Below are positions 31,438-43,400 of a stretch of DNA of 64,000 bases, in pieces. Every line of letters begins with the position of its first letter. Position 1 is the stretch's first letter. The stretch is taken from positions 39,014,365 through 39,078,364 of the forward strand of contig OY987304.1 of NCBI GenBank assembly GCA_963920635.1, read 5' to 3'. Under the pieces are notes generated by a model. That model saw only the letters and a program-made list of their open reading frames with translations. It searched no databases and was not told the DNA's origin. Source of the DNA: Pseudeuparius sepicola (taxonomy: Eukaryota > Arthropoda > Insecta > Coleoptera > Anthribidae). The translations under genes were made by a program, and so were the position numbers.

Positions 31438-34400
31438 CTGAAAGTTAAAAAGTATATTTATAGATGCTTTTACAAAAACAAAGGTTTGTTATACATCACA
31501 AGTATCTGTCAGATTAGAGTATGCGCATATCTGACTTCCGGTTATTGTTTTGGTTCCCAGAGATCGCTTTTGGTATATTTTATTACATTCAGGAACGTCC
31601 ACTGGGCTTAATGTGCCTTTCAGGAGTCTCGTAAGTGACCTCAAACTAATGTCGGCTATAAAAGGAACAATATTAAGTAGGTAGGTAAGGTATATTTTCT
31701 AAAGGTGTGCCAACATACTTCTTTTTATTCTGCCCCAGCCTGTAACAAGAAGGCCTCGTGGGTCATTATTTTCTGTGTAGAGGCAAGCAGGGTACACAGT
31801 GTCCGTCATATCTATATCGCGATCTAATTTTATGAGTGCGATGTCATTATGCTTGCTCGATGAATTATGATTGCCATACCTTGGATGTATGATTATTTCG
31901 GCAATATTGAAGTCCTGGGGCTTTGCCTTAGAGCTATTTCTGAAGAAAAAAATGACATGTGATTAGCTACTGTAACGAGCCAGTTGTTTCGTGGGTGTTT
32001 GATGTGCTATTAGAGATCCCCCTCCTCAACACCATCAAAAATTACATCGGTCATATACCTAGCTTTTGGATTCTTGGATTTTTGATTCTAATATTGTGTG
32101 TTGGAATGAAAATTTTGGAATTAGGTGTATAAACTATTCCAACATAACTTTCAGTTGTGGAATTGGGTATTTTCTAGAATAGTGTTAGAGAAACTAATAT
32201 CTACTAATCACAATACAATGTAACACGACTTTTCTCATATGACATGCACTGTTTTAGAAGAAACACATTTTTTATTATTTTGTGTTTATGTTAGTTTTTA
32301 TACTTATCATTTGCTGCAATTTACAGAAATTATGTTTTTGTGCAATGTATTCTCAAGAATATCCTCGAAAATTCTTAGGAACTTTCTACAAAGTCTCGAG
32401 AATATTTCCAAAAATTTCAAATATTTTTGAGATTTGAGATAATCAAAACCTTAATAAACTTGACTAGTCAGGAATATTCATGCTTCCATATTCCTTCAAA
32501 GAGAAAGAGCAAGTATTCTTGAGGGTATGCTATAAAAATACTTACTTACTTTGTATTAATGAGATCAATAACTCCTAGACGAGCTATGAATGGTTTTTGT
32601 CTTCCAAAACAGTGTCCAGCTGTTAACAAGTACCTGATGAAGTATAAGAGTATATAATATTATAATCAAGATAACTGAGAGATTATTTTATTTAATAGCA
32701 AAAGTTTAAAAAAAAATGAAATAAAAAAATGTAGGGTATTCATGGGAATTATTATGCATCCTTACTTCCCTATTTTGGTATCTTAGAAAAATTAAGTTAA
32801 CATTTTTGTAGATTTAATAGATAACCTAAACCAACTTTTGCAATAAAAAAAACTTCTGAATTTTCTGAATATTTGAGCTACATAAAATATTTATGCAGGT
32901 TGATTAAATTTTTTTGTTTAGGACCCTAACAGCGGCGAGATGATCTCAATAGAATAAAACTGTTTTACAGCACACACTTTTTTCTTTCCATACAGGGTGC
33001 CAAAGTTTGTAAAAATATGTCAACTTTAAATGGCAATTAATCTGTTGTAGGTCACTGTGTATCTTCTTTATCAGTTTTAAGTTAAACTATTATAAATGAA
33101 GTTCGTTTCATTTCAAAGTTGATCTAAACAATAGCCGCATTCCTTTTGTCCCTACACTGAGAGCTTTAGCTCAGTTGTTAGCCGAGCCACTCAGTTTGTT
33201 TTTTCCTGTCAAAGGCACATCTTGTGAAAGGGCCATTTTCCCCACCACCAAACTGAGCCAATATGCTCGATAGTGAGTGTCCTCGCGAGGATGTGCTTGA
33301 AGGGTGAAGGGGGAGGTAAAAAATCTCACTAGCTCACATTCTCATTTGTAAAAGGAACTGCCACCAACTGAGATAAACTAAGAATTCTTAAAGAAAAGTG
33401 GCAAAAGGAAAGCGGCTATTATAATGGGGCGAGCTAAAAGTTTTAAATTTTAAATTATTTGCTAAGGAAAATGTTAAGGCTCTGTATAACGTAAACTCAA
33501 ATAGCCTTTGAATACAGCAATTACTTTTCTAGAAAACATTACTCTTGACATTTTCCCCTATATCTGCTACTATTTCAGGAAAAATTTCATTTTTAAAATT
33601 TATTTCACGAATTCTTTATTCTAAATAGAAATTTGCAAAGATACTTTTTATTAAAGACTGCATGAGTTTTAACCCATGTTTCTATTAAATCAACGAAGTA
33701 TTTTTATAAAGAAGTGTATACTTCAAAACAGTTTTATTTTATTGACATCTTAAAAGCCTTAAAATAATATAAAAATTGAATCTCTGTGTTCACGCAAAAA
33801 TGCAGTGAATTTTAATTATAACTGAAATTTAACGGTTAACATAAAATTTCCGTGAATGCTCACACACAATAATATTATAAAGTACTTAAGATCATAGTTG
33901 TGCAGAATATCAAGCTGAATGAAATTCTGAAATAGGAAATATACAGGGTAAATCAGTTTTTTGTAGCAGAACTTTAACAGGTGATAGATCTTCAAAAAAT
34001 AACCGCAATTTTTCTTATAAACTATATCTTTTAAGGCTTAAGGCAGAGAAGTTATTTTTAGAAAAACAAATTAATCATCTTGTATTGTAATAAAAGGTAT
34101 TGCATTTTTTACGTAGATTTTAATTGCAGACAAAAATGTCCTCTTAGATTTTGTTTGCATTTGTTATAGTTTAATGGAAAATTTCATTTTTTGTATTATT
34201 TCGAGGCTTTCGGAAAAATTATCTAAAAAATTTAGTAGAAATAATGTGTTTGCTACTTTAACTTTTTCCAATAAACTTACCTATTTAAGGCTATACTTTT
34301 GAAGTTACAGGGTCTAAAACATTTAAGGAAGATACAATAATGTTACGCTCTGTATCTTGAAAAGTAAAACATTGAATGGGTTAATTTATTAGAAAAAGTT

Positions 34401-37400
34401 ACTTTATTTAAAGTAACAAACACGTTTTTATATTTTGAGTCTTACTTATGGGGCAAATTTTTTAGTTAATTTTTCCGAAATACTCTAAAATCACATGCGA
34501 AGAAATACTAAGAGGACCTTTTTATCAAAAATGTCCTCTTGGTATTTCTGCAATTAAAATCTACATAACTTTTTTTTTATTACAATACAAGGTGATTAAT
34601 TTTTTTTTCTAAAAATAATTTTACCAATTACCCATTTTCCACCGCTGGTTGTGCAAGATGTTCGATATTAACAGGTTTTATGCTAACCCATGCCGTTATA
34701 ACGTACACCAAATATGACTTAAATATCTCAACTAGAATGGTAAATATTCAATAAAGTCGACATATTTTTTCCAACTTTAACACCCTGTAACTTTTCTATA
34801 AAGCCTTAAAACGATATAGTTTATACGAAAAAGTGCGGTTATATTTTGAAGATCTATCACCTGTAAGGCCTGGTTCATACAGCTTCTTTAGTTTTTAATT
34901 TTTCTTTATCTTTAAGAAATATTAAATGTCATTGGTCAGTTCAAATCAAGGGACAAATGCCATTGGTTATTTCTTAAAGATAAGGTAAAATTAAAAGATA
35001 AAGAAGCTGCATGAACCAGGCTTTAAAGTCCTGCTACAAAAAACTGATTCACCCTGTATAGTGCTCCATTATTACAAAAATAAATTTTATCCACACAGCA
35101 CACAGTGAGTGATACAACTATACCTACTATTTGATTTTTTCAATTTTTCAATTTTGCAGTTTCAATTAAATGAGACATGTTATGATAGTTTTGCACATCA
35201 CAATTTTGTTTAACACGGCCTCAAAATAATAAACTGGGTCAATTTCTAAATTACATTACACTAATGTGTTTGGGTGTGTAGTTTGTCTTGCGTATAAAAC
35301 CATGCTGTTTCATGATAGTTTACACCTACAATAAATATTTCCTATGTAATTTCAAACAGAAAACAGATTCTTTATGAAAATAAACTAAGATATTTAGAAT
35401 CATAATTTAATTTAGTTTATTATATGTTTTCAGAGTTTTACCTTTGAGAAATCAGTGCAGCTCCACAGTTCCACAAAATATTATCGTCTTCTTCACTTGT
35501 AAATCCTAATGCAGCCTGCCAATAGAGCACAATAAATTAAAAGTTATTTCAAGATAAATTAGCATCTTTTTCTATAGTAGGTATATTATAGAAAGAGCAA
35601 AATTTGTTCTTAATAAATCTAATTGACTATGGCTCGGGAAAGAATTTTGTAGGCAAATTCAGTTATGAAACAAATTTTGACAATCATAAAAGATACAAAC
35701 CATATGTGGAAAATCTCCTAAGTCAACCTCTTCGCCATCTATGATATTGAAATTGACCGGTGGTTTCACTTTGACTTTGGTAAAGAAGTCATCGCAAGCT
35801 GAAACATAAAACATTGAACATATTACACGCTGTTCTAAATTAAGCCGGCACTATTGGTAACTTTTTTATTATTGAAGACAGACCGCATAGGTTGGTGCGG
35901 GAAAGGATTGTATTTTTTGCGCTGATTACGAGGGTGGAACAGAAAAAAAATTGAACATTGCGTTTACGAGATATTGCCAAAACATGACAGATCGAAACAT
36001 AATATAATTCTGCACAAAAATATTTTTACTTTTTTCATGTAAAACAAAAAACTAGGCAGATATTTTGATATTTTACTCTAAAATAGAGTAGTCTGTGAAT
36101 TTGTTATTAATAGCGCTAAATCAAGGAGGCTTTTCTGCCATACTGGCAATTCTAAAGGTGTTGTCTGGCGAAATAGAAAATATAACTCCACAGCAGAAAG
36201 CTCCTTATAATGACAGCTGTCAAATGGACTTGAACTTTTAAGCTTGTTATCTTCTGAATTTATTGGCTGTGTGGGCCACTATTACATATCAGTTATTCTA
36301 CAACTTGGTAAGATAGTATTCCAGAGTTTGAGTCCATTTGACGAATGCCATTAAAGAGCCTTCTTGTTCTACAACTACATTTTCAGTGATTGTATTGAGG
36401 GCTATAACTTCAGTGTACTTTGAAACCACAGTTCCCATGAGTATCAACTTGAACAATAAGATAGGTATAATAATGTTTTTATTGTTGGGGAACATAAAAG
36501 CACCTTATTAGTTTGTGGATTTTGTAACAAATGGAAATTATTGATGTTATAACAAAAAAACTTGCTCTAATGAAAGGAATATCGTATTAAAATTTTAATA
36601 AGTATGTTTTCAAGATATATTAAATTTTTTGAAAAAAATGGGGATAGGACCAAAATCGCCTTTTTTATCCTGGCTCAATGATTTTGGGTTTATTCAGTAA
36701 GAACTTTGGTTGGTTTATGTTTATGTTTATATGAACTTTTTTTGGTCTTTGAAGCTATTTATGTATAAACCGAGTGCTATAATCATCTGATCTAGACACG
36801 GTGTTTCTATTATTCTTCTTGTAGTCTTGCAGACTACTTCAAGACCTCACCTTTGAGTTGACTAATGAATCCAACGATATAAGATTTTAACAATTATTTT
36901 CCAAAATAAAAGCTGCCGGCACTGAATTTTGTCGTGATTCCCTGTATGCCAATATATGTCCGTAAGTTCTTCATTTGAGAGAATTTTTAACCCATAAATT
37001 TTTTTAACTGAAGGGGCCTCTAAAAGGTCTTTACAATGCTTCACCAGATAAGGCTCAAAATAAGTCGATTTAACTAAACTTGCCTTAGTCCAAAAGTTGA
37101 TAATAACGGAGCTACAGGATGTTAAATGTGTTCGGCTTAGTACACATTTTTGCTTATATTTTCCAAACGAGTTATCAGATTTTAACAAAAGTTGGTATGC
37201 ATCTTCAGAAATTGATTGAAATAAATACCACATGCCATATGGATATTTTCTTAATACACAATATGCGGCCATCCATAATCAACTATTACAGGAGCTAAGT
37301 AACCGGCCTCCCAAAGATGTCTCTCTACTGCAGCATCAAACATCAGGTGTCTTGGAACGCGACGATATGGGAAATTTTCAGAGTACAATCTTGACACACT

Positions 37401-40400
37401 CGCGACATTTTCCTTCACAAAATCCAAACACCAATAAAAATATCAGTATATTCTTCCATGGTGATATAGCCACAACCTTCTCAAACTTTACAAGCCCTGT
37501 GCAAACATGTGACAATGCCGCAGAGGGATGGTTCAACGGGTCTATGCAGTCTAGAGCAGTCTGCACTTTGACTTAGTTAATCTTTTCTAATAAATGTTCA
37601 ACCCTCTTTATAATTATAATTAGATACATTTGTGACTTTTGTTTCAATAATTGGGTACCTCAGTAAGTAGGTACTTTGTTTAACAGACAAAAAAGCAGTA
37701 ACAAGTAATAAAATATATACACATAATATTATAAGTAATAATAAGTACGATTCCCGGTGTGGATAGGTACATTTTCGACAAATAATATGGTAAATTTGGG
37801 CAAATAGAGGGAACTACATTTTGTTGTAAGTCGAATTTTTGTGAGAATTTTTCGCAAAGTGCGCCGTCAGGCAAATGATGATTACCTATCTTCCCTTATA
37901 GTTAAATTTTCATAAAAATACAAACCGCAAGCGAACAGAGAACGGCATGTTGTGAAGGAGAATAATATCTCTTGTGATTGAAATAGCAGTTAGGGTCAAT
38001 TTCATAATACATTCAACTAAAATATATTTTGACTTTAAAATTAGGCAAAGAACCTTTTGCAACAATATTAAACAATGTTTGAATTGTTAGAAAGCACCTT
38101 TAATTTTAAAGGGAACTTTAGTTTGTCTATGCAATTGGCCCGTAATAATTTAATTCTTAAATTTTCGTCCTTTGGAAAGCCCAAAACGAATACAAGTTGA
38201 CCACTTGCCGTCAAGCAAAGAAAATCTAGCTACTTCAAGTTATTATTACGATTTGACTTATAGCCAGGTATATAATAATTAAGTTCTAGCATCCCTTGGC
38301 GATTCTAGGCATCTTGAGGCTTGAAATTGTAAAGACACGATTCTTCACTTTTATAGAAATGTTTCACTTTTGAGCAAACAAAACAAATATATAAAAAAGC
38401 TGTCACCAGCACTTCGGGCTGTCTGTTTCCACCCAGATACACACTGCCTCGTTGTAGTATTTGGCAACGATTGCACTACCCGCACTACACAAATTAATTC
38501 TGGTAAATTTCTTGTAAAATCAACTGACAGGGAGTGACAGGCCACGCCGCGCAGACCAGCAAGGCACGTTGCCAGCTTTCTCAACTTCAGGGCTTTTCCT
38601 AGAGCCGGCTGTGATATAGCCATGGTAACGAAAATGCAAGTATTCAAAGTTAGCAGTAAATTAATTAAAGTAACTTTTGACAATTCAAAGAAATGTTGCT
38701 TTTAATTTTTAGTTTTACTTAGACGGAGCTGTGGAAAACAACTATTCCAACTGATTGCTTAGAAACGATAGGTTCCCACCATAAATGTCGTAAAAATACT
38801 GCACCTTCTGAGCAAAAAGTGGTTAATCGCAAAAAAGTGTTTCTCAACCAATTTTTTCTTGTCTTGTAAAAAAATCTGAAGTCGCCCCTGTAACCTACGC
38901 CTTGTGTATTAAGAAAATATCCGTATGACATGTGCTATTATTTCAACCAACAGTCTGAAGACGCATAGCAACTTTTGTTAAAATCGGATAACTCGTTTGG
39001 AAAATATAAGCAAAAATGTATAGTTAGCCAAACACATTTAACACCCAACACCCTGTAGCTCCGTTATTAGCTTTGAATAAAGAATCCCAGGAAGGAGCAT
39101 GTTTGGGATTATGCGCGACCGGGATAGTTCGTGCACATGGCGGGATTCCGTTTCCGTTTTGTAGTGGTGCGCACCTTTGTGTTGTTTAGACAAACTAATC
39201 GAGGCAAAAATCCTCATTTTTCATGAAATCTACAATACAGGCAAAAAATTATAAGACAAGTTTATGTCTTTAAGTTTAGGAATCCATCATAATATAACAA
39301 TTCTAATTTTAAATTATGAAAAAGTAGGTACTTACACAAACGCCTATGCCACTTTGGTGCATGTCCCCAAAAGTTAATTTAAATTACAAAATTACTTACT
39401 GATGGATTATTATCCTCAAACATTTAGTTTTGGCGTTCAGGGAAGAACCACAAGCCGCAGAGCTAAGCGCATAATAACTCAAAAAAGTATCCTAGTACCA
39501 AATACTGGCACCTCTATCACCGAGGCAGATATCAAAATATTGTGTCAAAATTTGGGTCTTACACTGGGCGATTTCCATCTCACGTATTTTTTAATACCCA
39601 TAGTCCTTTGACTCCTTCCTGGAATTCTTTATTCAAACGTTATTATCAACTTTTGGACTAAGACTAAGGCAAGTTTAGTTAAATCGACTTATTTTGAGCC
39701 ATTCTATATCTGGTGAAACGTTGTGAAGACCTTTTAGAGACACCCTGTATAGAGATGGCGCAAGAAACTGCTTAGCGAGCCCCTTCTTAAAAAGCGGGGC
39801 ACCCATCCATGAGCCGATCGTGCCCGCCGTTGCTGCACTATCCATATCTTCTACAATTCTACATAGATAATATTGCCGTTGTTCAAACCGACCGAACTGC
39901 TCATGCTGAAAGACTACGTTGTTGTGGGAAACAACTACGCAACGATCCTCTATTGGTCGGGTTTTGGATATCTGGCCACGTTTGACGGGCGACGGGGTTA
40001 TTAAATGTCGCCAAGGCCAACTTATAGTCGTATACAATAATGACGAGATAATAATATTCTCACTGCTCCTGGCATTTACATTTTCGCTTGCCTGATGGTG
40101 CTTCATTCAAACAGGTCTCAGTTTTAGTCTTCTCTCTTTACGCATGGGTATGCTACTAAGCATAAAACAAATTTTGTTGTGCCTCAGCACCACCGAGTGT
40201 GGTCCATATTATGCTGCGGTGAGGTTTTTTAACAGTCTGCCTGCAAATATCAAGCACAACACCGGTGCTCCGCAGTTCAAGAGGGAGGTGATCAAACACT
40301 TGTGTAGTGTAGAACCATATTCTGCGAATGAGTTTTTAAATTTTTGAATTTTTATATTTTGAATTTTTTAATATATAATCTGTTTGTATCATAATGGGAT

Positions 40401-43400
40401 GTCTAAAGGCCGGTCCACACACAATGATGTATTGTACGATTTGCATGCGCAAGTAAATCGTTACAGATAAATCGTTACAAATTCAGTGCGTCCACATTAT
40501 AACAACTATTGTAGTAAAGCTGCAATTTTCGCTTGATACAGTAATCATGGAGGAAGTGTTTTTGGAGTATTTTGACGTTTTGTTTAAACGTTAAAAGGAG
40601 AAGAGAAATCAGGAAACATTTAAATATAACTAGATGGTGTAGAGCATGGTTATTGAAACGAAGTGTATTTTCTCATTGAATTATATTATAAAATTATGCG
40701 AAATAGTCGACATATTTTTTAACAAATTTAAAATAAATCAGTTGTTGTTTTAGTTTTAACTAATTTAATAGTTTCCGGACTAAAAACAGGTAGGAGTCAT
40801 AGCTACCATCGCACCTAAAAACTGTACAAATCTCGGACAAGCGTACACATGTTACGACTTGCATGCGCAAATCTCCCAAATCTATGCTTTTCGGCTCAGA
40901 CTTTCAACTCCGACGTCCAACTTTGCACAGTTCTAAATTTTGTTCAAATCTGCTGTCCATACGCAACGATTTACTTGCACATGCAAATCGTTATAGAAAA
41001 ATCATTACAAATTCAGTGCGTCCACATTATACCAACTTATTGTAGTAAAGCTGCAATTTTCGCTTGATACAATAATCATGGAGGAAGTGCTTTTGGAGTA
41101 CCTATTTTGACGTTTGGTTTAAATGTACAAAAGAAAAGAGAAATCAGGAAAAATTTATGGTTATTGAAACTTTGCACAGTTCTAAATTTTGTTCAAATCT
41201 GCTGTCCACACGCAACGATTTATCTGTAACGATTTACTTGCGCATGCAAATCGTACAATACATCGTTGCGTGTGGACCGGCCTTAAGGCAGCTTTATTTT
41301 GTACTGTCTTTCTGTTTAAAGTGTGACCCGTTTCATACATTACATTGTAATTTCTTTATGTTATAATGTCTTCTGAAACTAAATAAACTTACTTTACTTA
41401 CTTCGTTCGGTGGTGATTTCTGAGGTCTGAATGACGAGATGACTCTCTACCGGCGATTTAAATTCTTTTCTATAATTGCAAACGAAGCATGATGGCACGT
41501 ACCCTGTTCGCACTTGCGCCTGATGAAGCGGCTCTGCTGGTTGCCCTCGGTCACGTCGTCCCCGTTTTCCCACACGGGGGGCGTGCGGCTGGCCTCGGCG
41601 GGCGCCTGCGGCTCGCGGACCGCCGCCCCCGGGCAGCAGACGACCTCGTCCTTGCCCTCCCAGCCGCACCGCTTCAGCACAATCCCGATGGGCTTGCCCC
41701 TGCGCAGGATGTCCAGGGCGAGGGGGCAGTCCTTGACGACGGCGCACCGGCCAGGCGCCCCGCCGTAGTTGTTGCAGCTGTCGCCCACTGGAACGGTACG
41801 AGATTAATTATGTACCGACCATAATAAGTCGTTTCGATAAAATACAGTGCGCTAAATGCATATCGTAAACTTAACCCATTAGCGCCTTGCGTTACCATAT
41901 GGCAACGTCCAACAGGTGATCTTTTCGACGCGTCCTAACTTGTCAGCGATTTTATTTCGTTTACGGTAGGAATCTTATTACCGACGTATTACTGTTTGGA
42001 ATACATTCGTACTGGCAAATTCAGTTTACATTTGATTGTTAGATTGTGAGCAGTGCTAGAATATACCATTCAAATAAATCATCGAAAAAAATGGAGCCTC
42101 GGTTTGAGTAAGTATGTTTATTTTTATGTGTCACATATTTTTGTTACTTTGGATTTATATTTATGTATAGAATGCGTTAGAGTATTCATTGACAAAATAT
42201 AAAGACATTTTACTAAAAACTAGCTGACTTACATATTCGTAAACATGACTGTTGCCATATGGCAACGCTAGGCGCTTACATTCAGTAAATATTTATTTTT
42301 CAATTCCAGGAGAGGATTCTCAGTTTCTCAAGCACTAGATATGATTTACAATGATGAAACTTACACCAATGATTGAAATGCCAAAAGATCGATGTATCCA
42401 CAATTTTGTTCCGGAATTGAACCTAGCATACGATGAAAGTATGGTAAAGTATTATGGGAAGCACAGTTGCAAACAGTTTATTCGGGGCAAGCCAATCAGG
42501 TTTGGCTACAAAATCTGGAGCCTATAGGCTCCAGATTTAGTGTTTATAAACACTAAAGATGGCTACCTAATAAACTTTGATTTTTATCAGGGAAAGAGTC
42601 CTAAAATGAATTCGGACTATGATGTTCTATTTGGTAAAGCCGCTAGCCCACTTCTGATAATGTTAGATGAACTTCTGCTAGGAAAAAGACAGTTGGGGTA
42701 TACTTTCTATATGGATAATTTATTTTCTAATCCAGCATTATTTTCTTTTTTGCAATTTCGCGGCTATTCCGCCATTGGGACAATTCGAGAAAATAGAAGT
42801 CCAACACAGTGCACCCTAACTAACAACTCGCGTATCAAGTTCGTCCTAAAGGTGCTGGAAGACATGCAGGATCAATAGAGTCCTCAGATAATAGCCGTAT
42901 TTCAGATAATATTAGATTTGATAGAATTGACCACTTTGTTCAGCATACAGAAGGCCATAAAAAAGGAAGGTGCGCGCGCAGTACATGCAAGTCCATAATT
43001 AGAACAATGTGCTGGAAGTGTAATGTAGCCTTGTGTATTGACTATTTCCAGCCATTCCATTGTCGATAGCATAATCTGCTATTGCATATTATTGAAAATA
43101 ATATATACTTGACGATATTACACTGTTTCATTGCTTTCCAAATAACTGCCAAAACCTTTTTGATTTCTTATAAAATTAGACACTTTGACTTCACAAGCTC
43201 CTAGCGTTACCATATGGCAACAGCCTATATTTCAAAAAGTACTACTCAGATATTTTTTGGAATAAAATATTTTCGTTTCAGGGAGTCATTTTTTACAGTT
43301 ATTTAAGAAAAAATATCTAAATTTGAAAAAATACATAATTCAGGCATTAATGGGTTAAATATGCGTAGCTAGCGACGGTACCCCTAGAGTTGCCACGAGA

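Noticed and set aside
36862..37272. 136-codon minus-strand ORF
   Set aside because: It lies in a repeat present again in broken form at 38886-39743; no motif.
39675..40106. 143-codon minus-strand ORF
   Set aside because: Begins in a repeat end and has no recognisable domain or splice support.
41394..41824. G+C-rich ORFs in other frames over the clip exon
   Set aside because: Alternative frames of a G+C-rich coding exon stay open by composition.
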